Positions 50,801 through 62,979 of a stretch of 64,000 nucleotides of DNA are shown piece by piece. Every line of letters starts with the position of its first letter. The first letter of the stretch is position 1. The translations under genes were made by a program, and so were the position numbers. Origin of the DNA: Ectocarpus siliculosus. Taxonomy: Eukaryota; Sar; Phaeophyceae; Ectocarpales; Ectocarpaceae. The notes beneath the pieces were generated by a model, which was not told the origin of the DNA, made no database searches, and worked only from the letters and a program-made list of their open reading frames with translations. The stretch spans positions 3,266,566 to 3,330,565 of the forward strand of contig FN649752.1 in NCBI GenBank assembly GCA_000310025.1, written 5' to 3'.

Positions 50801-53800
50801 CTTCAGGGGCTACTACCAGCACGATGCGCACGAGATGTTTATGCGCCTGGTGGGTACTCTCGAGGACGAGGAAGACTCCTTCATCAAAAAGCGCCGGCAA
50901 GAGGAGAGGGAAGCGGAGGAGGAGGAGGACGAGGAGGAGGAGGAAGAGGAGAAGGATAAGGGGTGTACGGGAGGGGACAACAACGGCGGAGGCAACCCTA
51001 GGCATGGAATCGAGCACACGAATGGCAGCGAGGGCGGCGGGGGCGACTCTATCGGGCAGGCCAATGCGGATAACACTGTGGCAGATCCAGCAGCGTGTCA
51101 GTCGCCAGGGCCGCCGACCGAAGGAGTTTTGGCCCGCGACAGCGGCAATGGGGGGGCCGTAGTACCGTACGCTGCCGAGTGGAGTGCGGATGGTGCTAGC
51201 GGGGAGGAGAAAGTGGAGGTGGCGAAACTGGGCGCTCAAGATGAAGGGCCTGCGGCCGTGTCTGCGGAAAGCTTGAAGGAGCATGGTGCACCGGTTGACG
51301 CGGCTTTGCCTGAAGCGGGCTCCGCAGTCGCGGCCGAGAATGGAGAAAGTTACCCAAACAGCGAAGGAAAGGGTTTGGCCGACGATGATACAGCTGAAGA
51401 CCCTTCCTCCTCTGTGTGGACGAACCCAGGTTCTGATGACGGAGGGACGGACGAAGCCTGCGTGGGGAACGGCGAGGCCACCGGGAAAAGATCTGACCAT
51501 GGCGCGGGAGCAGGGGCGACGCGAGCCGAAAGTGCTACTCCTACCCGTGAAGGTGAAGAGCAGGTCATGGAGCTGCCTGAGGCGGACCAGGCACCAAAGG
51601 CAGGACGAACGCAGCCCACCTCCGCGAAAAGAAGGCGGAAGAGCAAAGAGTCGCAGCTGCGTGGCGGCGGCGACGGAGACGCCGATTCAGAGACGAGCAC
51701 CGACGACGGCGAGACGACCGATGCCGGTGATCGCGACGACGATGACGATGACGATGACGGCAGCAGCAGCGGCGAATCCGATGGTGCCCCTGCCGGCAGC
51801 CCACCGCAAACGCTGGCCGATGCATCGGCGCCATCCGCTGAAATGGTTGCAGTGGGGACTGGAAAGGAAGAGGAGAAGGACAGAGGAAACGGGGAACACC
51901 AAGTCGAGTCATCGACAACAGTAGACCCAGCGGCGCCGGTAGTACCGCAACGAGCGGCTGTGACGGAGGTGTTCGGCGGAACGATATGCTCGGTGGTTAC
52001 GTGCGGCAGCTGCGGCGGGCGTTCTTTCTGCACCGAGCCGACCGTCTGCCTGAGCCTCGAGATCCCGTTGAAGCCTAAGGCTCTTTCAAAGACGGCCCTG
52101 GCCTTCATTGCGAAGAAGAAGGCAGCCGCAGCCGCAGCAACCGCAGCCGCAGCAGCAGCCTCCGCCGCCTCCGCCGAAGAAGCGTCACCTGGACTGGGAA
52201 CGGCAGTCACGGATAGCAACGCGTCAGAGCAGCAGCCAGCATCGGGTTTTATCGGTGGTGGTGAGGCAGATGACAGCAGAACTGGGCCAGTGCCAGACGA
52301 AGACGGGGTGGACGATTCCGAGGGTTTTCAGCTGTCTGCCAAGCAGAAAAGGAAGGTGAGAGAGCGGGAGGTTACGAAGACGATCAAAGGCTTCCAAGTT
52401 TTCGTCATCTGGGGGCTGTGAGCTAAGGTAGCCCTCTTCGGCAATGAACCCATGCCTCAGAGTTGTATTGAAGACCTGTTTCACTTTGGCTGGGACGTGG
52501 AATGCACCACACGAGCGACTGGCACTCCATGCTTCTTGAAACCTCAGCTGTTGAATCCACGTTAATAGTCTAGAGAGGTTAGGTTAATTCTCATTCTCCT
52601 GTTTGACATCGCAATTCCTGAGACTCTGAAGTGAACGGCAATGATTCAGTCTTGCTCCGGTGTGTGTGGTCAGTTGGTTATGTGCAACACTGCTCTCAAG
52701 GCGATCATCATATTCTCCTTTCTCCACCAAAATTCACCAAGGTGCATGGGAGCAATTGGTCGCACTTCTACTCTACTGCCGCCGGTCCAGTCGAAAAATC
52801 TCTCCTCTCATCGCTGACTCGTTGTTGCGCCGTTGCCTCTACTTGACGGCGTTTCAGGTCGCTCGACAGGAGCGCGAAAAGCGGCGGTTGATGGAAGCTG
52901 AGGCGAAAGCGAGGGAAGGCACCGGTGGTGACGCTGCGGATGGCACAGGGCAAGGGGGTGGTGACGACACTGCAGAAGCGGTGGTGGACAAACCCGCACA
53001 TGAGACGCCGCAGGACGAACGAGAGGAAGTGAGGAAATGTCTCGAACATGTTCTGTCGGAGTGCACCGCTGCCGCAGGCAGTGCTTCTGATGCAGGCCGG
53101 GACAGCGAGAGTGTGTCTCTTCTTGCGACGGGGGCGGACTCTGGGGTAGCGGCGACAAAGCAGGCCTCAGAGCCTAGCGGAACTGACCTGGGCGACGAAG
53201 GAGAAGACGGGGCGTCGGAGGCTCTTTTGCCGGGTTTCCAGCTCTCGGCCAAGGAGCAAAAGAAGGTGGGCTTTAGTCTTATCTCCTTGACCGTTTCCGC
53301 AACGGTGTCTGGCGACCACTTTTGCGCCTTCTTTTGATCCCGCCGACGAGCGGCTCGATGGGGGCGTTCTGCTTCACTCGTTGGAAAACGATTGTCTTTG
53401 CGTCGCCTTGAGCGGGAGTAGCAAACCACATTTTTCTACCTTCTTCTAGTGGGTATTGCAGCGCGGTGTTGTGGACAAACCTGTGCCAGTCTTGGTTCCC
53501 GTGCGTGTCACCGTGCCTAATGCCTTTCTCTAAAAGTATCAACCCACTTCCCCCCCTGCAACGGCACGCAGATTGCTCGCCAAGAGAAAATTGGGAGGCA
53601 GCGTTTGACGGAAGCTGAGGCAAAGGCGTGCTCGGAGGAGGAGCGAAGAAGCGCCTCTCAGACCCCGCGGCACGAAGAGGGCGAGACCGCTGATGGGGGC
53701 GGAGAGGTTGTCGATGCGATCGCTTCGACTGCGGCGGGCTCCGACGAGGGGTCGCCTGCGGATGGGACCGATGTAGAGGCTGTGGTGACTGCAGAAAAGC

Positions 53801-56712
53801 CGAGAGGCCAAGAGGAAGAGTTTCAAGAGGCGGCGGTGGTATTGGATGGGACACACACAAGTGGCAGCGATATCGGAGACGGTGATGGCAGCGCAGGAAA
53901 CACTGGTCTCGCTTCGATGACGCCGAAACCGACGGACTCGGCCGTCCCTGGTGCGGAAAGCTTGGGGTCCTCGGGTCACGAGAGTCGGAACGGTGACACT
54001 TCCATACCCCATTCGACAAGTCGAGCCGCGGGTGTTTGCGAGCGAGTTGATTGCAACGGGGGAAGCGTTGACGCCGGCTCGCCGCCGCCGCCGCCGACGG
54101 CTCGTGAAGACTCTTTGGCCGGAATCGCTAGCGGCGGACAGGTTGGGCAAGGGACGGGAGCAGTAGCTGGGACCGTTAGCAATGGGCAAGAGCAACAAGC
54201 GGCGGAGATGGGGCTTCGAGATCGATTCGAAGCGGACGGAAACCTGGACGGTGCGGGAACTTTCAGCTCGTCAAGCAGCCTTGGCGGTTGCACAACCGGC
54301 GACACACAAGGAAGCACCGACGTTTGCGAGGACGGCCGGAGCGCCTTTGGCAGCGAGTGCAGCGAAGGAAACGGCAATGACAAGAAGTACGAGGAGAGCG
54401 CGGCGGCTCCTACCAACGGATTGTCGAAGTGTCTCGATGGCCCGGAGGTGTTTGAGTCGGAGGCAGAGAGGGAACGTCAGCGTTCACACTCGCGGGCTCC
54501 AGACTCGACAACGGCTTGTCTCGAGGGGGGCGACGGGTCGGTAGAGGGAAAGGCAGTTGGTGTGGAACGCGACCGGGAGTCGCAGTCAGCAGGCGGCGGT
54601 GCTGCTGCGGACGAGAACGGCGGAGACAAGCACGCGGACAGCAGCCACGCCAACGGAGACCGTTGTGGAGGCGAGGAAGAAGCCAGCAGCGTCGCTGTCT
54701 CTCCTGCCACCGCATCACCCCCCGGTGCCGCCGCCGCCGCGGTCCCGCGGAATCCTCTCGACCGCCTTCAGGAACCGTCGGCACGAAAGAAGCTAGAAAG
54801 GAGACACGACCCCGACGGGATTGATCTCTACGGGTGCCTGGATCACTTCATGGCGGAGGAGAAATTGGTCGCGGCGGACGGCAACGGTTACCACTGTGAG
54901 AGCTGCAGTTCTCGCGAAGAGGCGGCGGCGGCAGCGGCCGGCGGCGAGGGGGGCGTGAAGGCGAAGGAGGGAGCGACTAGGAGCCACCAGAACGCCCGCA
55001 AGCGTCTCCTGATGCTCGGCCAGCCGCCAGGAGTGTTGGTGTGCCATCTCAAGCGCCTTCAGGCGAAGAAGAAAATCATAAGGAGCGTCGAGTTCCCCAT
55101 CGAGCTGGACATGACCCCGTACTTCTGGCTCGACCCCGATGTGCGTGCCTAGGTTTTGGGCTGTGGGGGTGGCCGAAATGTTTTCATTGTGGAATACAAA
55201 GTATTGCATTCGATTCCGCACCAAGCGTGTTTCCTCACAGAATAATTGACGACATGGGGGCGCTTTTTTGGTGCTGCATTGACTGTCGTTAGCTTGTTGC
55301 GAATTTTGTTGCAAGTGAAGTACTTTGTGAAGCGTCCTGATCACACCACATCGCTGCCGCGTCTCATCCGTCGTAATAACTCCCCTACTGTCTTCTGACT
55401 TTTCTGACTGTTTCTCCGCTCCGGTACAATTTCGCAGGCACCGCTCTCTCCGACTCAAACACGGTACTGCCTGAGCGGCCTCGTTCAACACCGCGGCAGC
55501 CGACTCGGCGGACACTACATCGCCTACGTCCGGGATCGCGACGGCTGGAAGCACGCGAGCGACAGTGCCATCAGAACGGCAACTCTCCCAGAAATCAAGG
55601 CTTGCGAAGTAAGCAGTACCTTGCAGTGTAGGGTTTGAGGGGGCGCGTTCGTGTCGAGATTGGGGTGGTTGATGTGGTGGAGGGTGTTGGATGTGCTGAT
55701 GGCCTGTTTTTGGTCGTTCTTGCATGACTCGTGATGATGAGACAAATCACAATTCGTGGGAAATTATATTCTTGGTCAGATGGCACGGCGGTTCGTTTTT
55801 CTGAAGTGTTGTTCATCACGAAAGTTTTTTTTTATCTGCGTCAAGTTGTGTCAGGCTTGTTCCTGTCTCTGTGTGCCGCCGTTTGCGGTCTCGTTCCCAA
55901 TTTTGCACCGCACCGTCTCCATTGTTTTCCCCCAGTAACACATTCGGGTTCCCTTTCTCTCCCTGTCTCCTGCCTGACTCCAGGCGTACATGCTTTTCTA
56001 CGAGTGCTGCGACCTGATCGATCCGGTTGTGGCGGATGCAGCTGAAGGTAGCGTTGGCAGCGTCAGCGATGGTGGAGTCCACCAACTGGATGGACGCGAG
56101 AGGAAAGCGGACGAAAACACGGGGGAACCTGGTGTAGAAGCTCTAGACAAGGCGAAGGCGGACGAAAATGTGGAGGGATCCGGTGTAGAAGTGCTAGACG
56201 GGGCGGACGAAAAAACCGAAGAGCCTAGTGTACACGTCCCTGAGAAGGCGGACGAACAGGCGGGGGAGCCTGGTGCAAAAGCGCTAGACGAGGTGGGCAA
56301 AAAGGCGGAGGAATCTGGTATGAAAGTGCTAGAAAAGGTGGGGGGATCTGGTGTACAAACCCTAGACGAGGCGAACGAAGATGCGAAGGAAGCCGGTGTA
56401 GATGTGCTAGACGAGGTGGACAAAAATGAGGGGGAACCTGGTGGACAAGCGCTCGACGAGTTGGAGGGCGAAACAGCGGTTGTTCCCGTAGGGCCGTGCA
56501 AGGGTCAGGAGGGAGGTGGGGTCACCGAACCTTCAGGAGAGGGGAAGGGGGAGCGAAAGGATGAGAGTGTCACTTCTGTTGGTGCAGTAGACGAGAAGGG
56601 TGGAAGTTCCGGCGCCTCCGCTGGCGAGCAGGACCAAGAGCAAAACGCCGAGCCTGTGGCTAGTTCCGAGGGACGGGGTGAGGCAGAGGCGAGCGGGTAC
56701 GTTCAAGTTTAG
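47888..56712 (+). CDS. Ubiquitin-specific protease (USP, C19 family), large with acidic insertions; catalytic exon disrupted in this sequence
   Basis: Cysteine protease that removes ubiquitin. Exons: 47888-48400, 50750-52355, 52858-53265, 53572-55140, 55438-55608 and 55984-56712. The Cys box is GLLNLGNTCFFNSALQN and the start of the next exon gives GYYQHDAHEMFMRLV. Zinc-finger pairs CGSC and CESC follow, then GHYIAYVRD (His box) and AYMLFYECCD. Long low-complexity acidic inserts separate the catalytic halves; the N-terminus is lysine-rich (KKSKKRPNR) with a polyglutamine tract. No ATG opens the first exon: it follows an acceptor, so the start is upstream or split by an intron. From 48292 to 48350 the frame hits a stop and then needs two single-base shifts to reach EYVGPLTKAFRK and MLLEMAGEGPVGGRRG, which join the next exon in phase. 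This is either an assembly error or a dying gene. The intron 48401-50749 contains a LINE. The overall layout resembles USP16/USP45. Confidence 0.85.
47972..48017 (+). repeat. CAG/CAA repeat encoding polyglutamine
   Basis: A mixed CAA/CAG array in the first visible exon of the ubiquitin protease encodes about 15 consecutive glutamines. The 3' part is pure CAG. Confidence 0.95.
48413..48430. repeat. LINE target-site duplication, copy 1
   Basis: AAGGCTACGGGGGGGGGG occurs here and again at 50401-50418, flanking the LINE. On this side it merges with the element's own G run, so the exact border is uncertain. Confidence 0.75.
48422..50400 (-). mobile_element. 5'-truncated LINE (non-LTR retrotransposon) with poly(C) 3' end
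   Basis: On the minus strand reverse-transcriptase motifs appear in order: NYRGITLLSTVGKLFGKMID, SEGQAGFRPDRSCVDHVYTL, FFLDIQKAYDTVW (motif A Asp), LQGVAQGCTMSPTLFKIYIN, GLMFADDFVG (catalytic FADD) and KYTYLGVEI. A C-terminal zinc knuckle CPCGKSEESRPHIVGEC follows, with the stop at 48515. The endonuclease domain and 5' end are missing. The N-terminal RT part (49978-50397) and the rest (48515-50032) are in different frames, so at least one frameshift separates them and the copy is dead. The 3' UTR is about 90 bp and ends GAGTACG plus 15 C. It lies antisense in an intron of the ubiquitin protease gene, flanked by an 18-bp target-site duplication. The clade cannot be assigned without phylogeny. 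Confidence 0.92.
50401..50437. repeat. LINE target-site duplication, copy 2, plus a G-run/TGTACTCTAC motif
   Basis: AAGGCTACGGGGGGGGGG (50401-50418) is the second copy of the target site. It is followed by TGTACTCTACGGGGGGGGG, which resembles the reverse complement of the LINE family's own terminus (GAGTACA plus C run). The target may therefore have been an older LINE tail. Confidence 0.7.
52310..53640 (+). repeat. Duplicated exon junction in the ubiquitin protease gene
   Basis: Exon ending at 52355 closes with GFQLSAKQKRK and exon ending at 53265 closes with GFQLSAKEQKK. The exons that follow open with VARQEREKRRLMEAEAKA (52858) and IARQEKIGRQRLTEAEAKA (53572). A block spanning an exon end, an intron and an exon start was therefore duplicated in tandem. 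The introns (502 and 306 bp) no longer look alike, so the event is not recent. Confidence 0.85.
56119..56470 (+). repeat. Eight degenerate 15-residue repeats in the USP C-terminus
   Basis: Units such as EPGVEALDKAK, GSGVEVLDGAD, EPGAKALDEVG, GSGVQTLDEAN and EAGVDVLDEVD recur about every 45 bp in the last exon. They are acidic, likely disordered, and lie after the catalytic domain. Confidence 0.9.
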
Positions 56713-59167
56713 AGCATTTTCCTCGCCGCCTTCACCGCAACAGTACCATACCAGCGACAAGATCTGCGGTGGGAGACTTGTCCGGAGTGACGGCTATGGC
56801 AAGGGGTGCTGTCGTCGGTCGCTGGTGTGCAGCAGCAGCAGCAGCAGCAGAAGATAGATAGATAGACTGCGCGAGGTGGCGACGAGAAATTGGGAAGATC
56901 TTCCCCCCGGAGTCTCTCTCCACCGCCACCCTTGAGCTCGAGAGTTTCGCTACGGAACGGAAGTGGATCGAACGGCGCCGGCTTTTGGTGGATTTAGGTT
57001 GCTTCGTGCAGTTAGCCGAGGTCGCGTGCTGGTTGTCGGCAGCAGAGGCTGTCTGTGGTACGTGCGACATGGGTTAGCCTTGGCGCTGGGGGGCTTGAGT
57101 GCAGTGGGTGACAAAGGGCAGATAATTTCATTGGAGGAAATACGTTGGGGGGTCAAGAATCGATCTATCTGATCGAGGAGGTCGAGTCAGATGGTTGTTG
57201 TACGAACCGGGTGCGTGTACTCGTTGTGGTTGGTGTATGCATAGAGTGGTGCGTGTTTTCCATTTAGCTCCGTTGGTGTTGTTTTCGTAGCTTCTTCGCG
57301 AGTGGAAGAGAGCGAGTAGTTTGTCTTTTTGGGTTCGGTGCTTGTTGACACCCTTGCGTGGGGGGAAACACATTCACGGTGGTAAGCGTGCTTCTCTGGT
57401 AGCTATAACTTATGCTGGGGCTTTGCGACCACTATCGTATGTTGTCGCCTGCACCGTCTTTGGTTCAATAGCACACAAAGCTACGCGCAGACTTTTTTCC
57501 GTCCTTTTATTCCATCGATGGGCTTCGTTTCTTGGTTTGTTCATGTAGTGTTTTGCTATCTTTTAAGTAGCATTTTGTAGGGTGGCCAGAGTCCACAACG
57601 TGTCATATCCCCTAAGCAGTGGAGTGATATCTTCCATCGCAGAGGGGACAAAGGGAGGTTGACAAAAATAACAATTTGTATTGATAGTGGACATGTAGCG
57701 TCACGTGCATAGAGAGAGGTGATGCCAATGACAGCCGCGAAGCTGCAACGTACGTTTCTCCCGTAGCCACAAACACATTTTTTTGGGCGTTGAAAGTTGG
57801 TCGATTGACATTGGGGCAAGCCCCGACAGTGCGCAGAGAGAAGGGTATGTACAAACAAGATATTGGTGTGCTTGGAAGTAGTTTTTTTCGGCGCCACGGG
57901 AACAAGCCAAAACGAAGCACCGAGATGGGGGCAATTTTCGCCGCATTGTTGTCTTTTGAGTAGCATTTTTTTATGGGTTGCACGTGGTTCTCATGCCATA
58001 CATGGCGGAATTGCTAAGACTCCACAGCACGCGCATGTGGAACGGCCCGTGGTTTAGATTTGGCGGGAGAATGGTGAACGGATCCTCTGGAAACTCGTCC
58101 TGTCATGTCGCTCGTTTCTCTCCCGCTGAGTTGTTCGAGCCCAATTGCGGCTGTTGGTATTTATTATCTGCCTGGTCGCTGATGGACATGCATTGACACG
58201 TTGTCCAACGTGCCTCTCAGTCTGTAGTCGGTGTTTGGGGAAGTTTCCCACAGCTCCAAGTGTTGCCCAGATAGAAGACAAGCCGCAGGTTTACACCCTA
58301 CAGCTGTGCGTAGCCCTTGAATCACATCATGCGGAAGGGTCATGAGATGCACGAAGATTCGCCCCAAGTAGAGGGCCCCGGTTGCGTACCCCGCATATTT
58401 CATCAAGTCGGTTCACGTTGAAGGATTGTGTTCAGGTATGATGAGAAAATAGGTGGAACGTGCGATGATGCACATCGGGGAGGGTGCGTATAACACATGT
58501 GGGCAAGGCGAAGCTGTTCCGGAGTCGGGGTGTTGCCGAGAGCAGCTTGTACGACTTGTCATCGGTATCTGAATGAGGCAGAGATAGATGACTCGCTGGG
58601 CTTCGATTTTTTTTTTTTAATCACAACAAGGGACACATGATGTAAAGGGACGAACGTTTAGTCAACGCATACGAAGACACAATCATGAACAGTGTACCAT
58701 GAAATCCCGAGTTTGAAGCTCCTGCGAAGCAAAGCCACAAAACAGGCCATGTGCAGTAACGACCCTACACGTGGTGCAACAAGCTTATGCGTTTCAAGCA
58801 AACGTCGTGTTTACCTTCTGTACAGCAGCAGCGAACATGTATAGCACTACACGTGAAGAGAGGGAATCGTCCTGAAACTGGCAAACGTTGGAAGATGTGA
58901 CCCTGTATGAAGGGGATCTCCACCAGCACACGTACCACAAACAGCCTCTCGCATACTAACGGTTGGTTCCCGTTGCAAAACTTGACCGGCGTAACCTGCA
59001 ATCGTTTGCACCCCTCACCCCCTCTGAACGTCTTGAAAACAGCGCCGAAACACGTCGCCACGCTGTGCGTTCCATGGACTACCAGCAGTCAATCGTCTCC
59101 GAGCACGGGAGGTCTATTGCGTGGTTATTGTAATAGCTACTCCCATTTTCGACTACTGGTCAGGAAC
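56713..59167. other. Intergenic region without recognised gene
   Basis: It follows the ubiquitin protease stop and precedes the stop of a minus-strand membrane protein. It contains a short CAG run at about 56826-56850 and two loosely similar stretches (TTTTAAGTAGCATTTT at about 57561, TTTTGAGTAGCATTTT at about 57953). Open frames lack motifs and splice context. The two genes converge here. Confidence 0.55.
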
Positions 59168-59980
59168 TCATTTGTCTTCCATCATCTCGTACGAGTCTTG
59201 CGATGAGATTTTATGGAGGGCTTCAAAAAGCAAGAGAGCTCCAGCGCCCACACCGAACGCTACCAGGTGCGCCACGGTGGTCATGGCCTCCTCGACGATA
59301 GCGTAGTACACACAGACGCCGGTCCACATCGCCAGCGAGACGGGGGTGGCATACGCCAATGCTGACACCGCAGCATTCTCTGCGCGGATGTGCTGAATGC
59401 GCCACCAGGCCAGAAAGACGAATCCCGCGTACGCGCTCCACACAGCGCTAATCCCGACGTTGTTCGTGCTGCAGTCGGCGAAGAGCTATCGGTCGCACAG
59501 AGGGTAGGGGACAGTTTTGAAGTTCTATGAGACAAAAGGTGTGGTTGTTCCACTATCGCGATGAAAGGGTGAACATTCGGTCGTCCAGTTCTCCTCTTCG
59601 ACACTCGCTTACTGGGGTACATATATATCGGCTGTTTATCTTCTTGCCCCTACGTGCCGAGGTCGGACAACATGCACATAGTACAGTATTACACATAGTA
59701 CAGTAGAGACAGCAACAACGACAAGGGGTTTTTGCCATCCCACACGCGAATCACGTACTAATCAGTCCAACCGCGTGGCACGGTCTACATCAGTCTACAT
59801 CGGGGAGACCGAACAGAACAATGTACTCCTTCATAACGCGTATCCTGACCTGCATGGCGAATAGGACCGAGGTGAACGGTACCCAGAACCATGCCGCGTA
59901 GCGGGGATACCTTGAAGCTCGCTCCCCCGCTTTCCGCGTGCACAGTATCAGAGTGATGAGCGTTAGCACCAACGTCACGT
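59168..59980 (-). CDS. C-terminal exons of an unidentified membrane protein
   Basis: The exon at 59850-59980 (acceptor CTCGCAG, donor ATGCAG/GTCAGG) encodes VTLVLTLITLILCTRKAGE and AAWFWVPFTSVLFAMQ. The last exon, about 59168-59486, encodes SAYAGFVFLAWWRIQHI, a run of two more membrane segments (SLAMWTGVCVYYAIVEEA and VAFGVGAGALLLFEALH), and ends DSYEMMEDK. Together these give at least four membrane helices. The phase between the two exons does not fit the simplest splice choice, so an exon border or a base may be wrong. Upstream exons probably lie between 60050 and 63500. Family not recognised. Confidence 0.55.
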
Positions 59981-60688
59981 CTGCGAGGTTATAGAACGAG
60001 GCAAGAAACGGTGTATTGTTGGTGTGTAGATGGGTGTGTCAATTTTAACTACCGTATACTACACAAGATACCAGCCCCCACGAACCCCACCACCCCGTTG
60101 ATGTCTGCGGCTCGACGTAAGTCCAACAGGTGAAATACTCTCAGATCAAGTCATAGGGTCACCGATGATGCTGCAGGCAACAGAAATACCACATCCGTTA
60201 ATTATTGGATTTACAGCCCAATTGCTGTCACAGGGGCGCGTGGTACAATATCTTGTGTGGAACTGCTGCTGGCATAAGACTAATTAATGTCTTGCAGCAA
60301 AAGCACAGCAGCCCGCCACCGGGCGGGATCGTCCTCGTCGTGTCGGAGGTTCACGAGTGATCAGTTTTGTTGAGTACTTTTGAACGGGAAAGCATCAAGT
60401 TGAGATTCGGTGAGCGACACATGGGAAAGAGCTGCCGGTAAAGACAGGTTCCACGGGCACATCAGCACATCAGTTGGAGCATCACCTCTACGTTGCGGGA
60501 CAATGCAAGATCATACATCACTCACAGTTGATGTAGATATCCGTTTCGCTCCCCTCGTAAGTAAACACTCGTGTCAAATCGCACCCGTACGCCATGACAC
60601 TTGTGGTTGATGAAGTGGATGTGCACGTCTGGGCAGCGACCTCACCCATCTCCCCCTGTGTCCCCTGTACTGTATGTTGACCGTCTCG

Positions 60689-60765
60689 CCCGCCAATGCG
60701 GCGGATTGTAGTCCCGCCAATGCGGCGGGGCGGCGGGCGGCGGATTGTAGTTCCGCCGCATTATT
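60689..60765. repeat. GC-rich tandem and palindromic repeat
   Basis: GCCAATGCGGCGG occurs twice, GCGGATTGTAGT occurs twice, and the block closes with CCGCCGCATT, the reverse complement of AATGCGGCGG. It can fold into alternative hairpins. Non-coding. Confidence 0.8.
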
Positions 60766-61840
60766 CCCTATGTGCATGCTTCCATATGTCTTCAACTCCA
60801 TGTAACGGCCAGACTCGCCCCACGACCAGATTGGCCAGAAGCCACCATCGTGCAGGTCGCTGCTGCTGTTGGGGAGTAATATAGCAAGAGAGAAGCGTGT
60901 ACCCAGGACTGCTAAGCAGAGAGAGCTGGAGTGCGTCCTCGCTGACAGTCAGCAGGTCGGGGCCCTTCAACTTTTGAGTAATATGTTTGGAACAACTCTC
61001 GTCGACATTCCGCTCGAGAACAGAGAGCGAGTCAGCTCGCTGAAGAAGCTCTGTACGGCCGTGAGCGTTGAGTCACCAGATTTGTTCCGCATTCACGGGG
61101 TTCCCTGCATAGATCGAGGCCCCGACAAGTTAAGACCTCCCGTTGCATACGAGCATTGGAATAATACAGGCAATGGAGGCCGCAACAGATCGGGAGGCGA
61201 GGGTGGGATTGCGAAGAAGACAGCCAATTTCGCACGGCCTTCGTCTGTGTCGGCAGATACTCCGAACTTTTTCAAGGTGGGAGGCAAAATGAAATTAGGC
61301 TGTACGCAAGTGCACGTCGTGCTATAGAGTAGGGGCACGAGATTCTTGTTGGCTTGTGACTCAGCTTCCGAGTTGGAGCGGCGGGCTCTACGTCTTTATT
61401 GTTTTTGCTGTCGGCCCCTTGACCTCTGCACCTTTGACTAGTCCACATGATGACATGTATTCAGGTTCTTGTGACAACGAAACTTAAAGCTTCTTTGCCT
61501 TTGAAGACTAGACATGTAGATATAAAGATGCTCTACCTAATAGACCAGAACGACGCTATAGTATAATGTGTGTTGATAACAACAACAACGACGACGACGA
61601 CGACGTGGACGCACCTCCTTTGCAAGCCGAAGCACAGGAATGACGCTTCCTTGTACGTTCGACTATTCGTTGAGGTCACCGCACTCGAGTACTATCGACC
61701 CGTGCGCGAGTGCAGACCAGCACTGGTACCTATGTACCCTAATTTTATTTTGTCGGCATGCCTACTGCTGGCTGTTACTATACCTGACCCGAACAGACTA
61801 TGCGGTCTTCGTGTTTGATGGAGAATGGGCCTGTATCTGC

Positions 61841-61970
61841 CCTTGAATACGACGGCGACCGCCATATTCAGAGATGCCATAGACCTTGAAATAGACTGCG
61901 GCCACCGCTCTATTCAGGGGCTTTCAGGGGATGTCCCTGGATACGACGGTGACCGCAGTCTTCAGGGACC
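61841..61970. repeat. Three-copy interspersed hairpin repeat
   Basis: CCTTGAATACGACGGCGACC (61841), CCTTGAAATAGACTGCGGCC (61884) and CCTGGATACGACGGTGACC (61936) each continue to a TATTCAG or CTTCAGGG end. Each unit has short complementary ends such as TGAATA/TATTCA. Spacing is 43 and about 52 bp. Confidence 0.7.
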
Positions 61971-62299
61971 AAAGATGTGGCAACGGTTTTGACCAGCGAT
62001 TTTGACCGCCCTATGGGGGGACCCTGCCGTAATAACCCAACCGGAAAAACGAGTAATAACCACATGATGCTTCTTTAATCTTGTTAGAAGAAGCAGACCC
62101 TCGTAACTCGAAACACATCTCGCGCTGACAGTACAGTACTCTGGACACAGAGGAAAATTTGCTGCCTACCCTAGGTTTGTGAAGGGGTGCTGATCCACGA
62201 TGATTGCTTTGCCAAACTTCGCCGTGTTGATTTGTTCGCTTTTTCAACAACATGGAACGACAGCCCGAGAAATCTTACGCCATAGTTTTGTGGGTATTG

Positions 62300-62450
62300 T
62301 TCAGGTGCCTGGAGTGGCGATCAACAGCAGCAGCGCAATCACAGGAGTCGAAGCCGTGTGCAGTCCACCCCCACAGCACCAGCCGTTCAGCCTGCCGGAA
62401 ACATATATGCACGGGAAGGACGTACAGGCCGTTGCTGATCCACCAACCTT
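62300..62450 (-). CDS. Candidate exon of an unidentified protein
   Basis: A minus-strand frame encodes SATACTSFPCIYVSGRLNGW and LHTASTPVIALLLLIATPGT, one possible membrane segment. It could be an internal exon of the membrane-protein gene ending at 59168. No family is recognised and the splice borders are not fixed. Confidence 0.3.
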
Positions 62451-62979
62451 ACCAGGTACGAGATACTGTACATTATCATGAACCACAGAAGCAAGAGAGA
62501 GAGGGGAACGTTGACATAACACCATGGTGTTACTGTTTGTAGAATCAGCAGCTTTAGGCGACTAAACTTCCCTTTCCTCTGCACGCATTCATGTACACAT
62601 AATACATGGATTTTATTTTCTTCCGACCCTTTTCGTTCGATCGACGAACACTGCCCTACCGCGTGGCAGGTGTTAAATATTTCTTCTATCCAAAGCCCGT
62701 GTCCCACAGAAGGTAGCGAACGCCACAAAATAAACTTCTCGTTTCTCCCGCCTCTCTCGGCACGGAAGAGCGAGCGTCCCACTCGTCGCGTCGTTGTTGG
62801 AGTACATCCTTGATCTCGGCACTGTTTGTGAGCGAGCATGCGGGGAGGTTTGGGGGGGTCGGTCAGTGCGCGCCATACCATTGTTGACGGTGCATGTTGT
62901 TGTCATTACAATACTACTCGAATTTATACTTTTTCGGGAAAACAACAACGTAATATTTTCGCACATTTGTTTAATCGTC

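Larger units (their letters stand above)
59981..62299. other. Region with small repeats and no firm exons
   Basis: One weak exon candidate (about 60070-60105, minus strand, DINGVVGFVGAG) could belong to the membrane-protein gene. GC-rich hairpin repeats lie at 60689-60765, an AAC/GAC microsatellite at about 61578-61606, and a hairpin-repeat cluster at 61841-61970. The open frame at 60869-61327 has no ATG and no motif. Confidence 0.4.

Noticed and set aside
51400-52220. Long open frame on the minus strand (289 codons)
   Set aside because: It is a shadow of the low-complexity, codon-biased acidic exon of the ubiquitin protease on the other strand.
60869-61327. 152-codon open frame
   Set aside because: It begins with TTG rather than ATG, has no acceptor giving a natural exon, and no motif.
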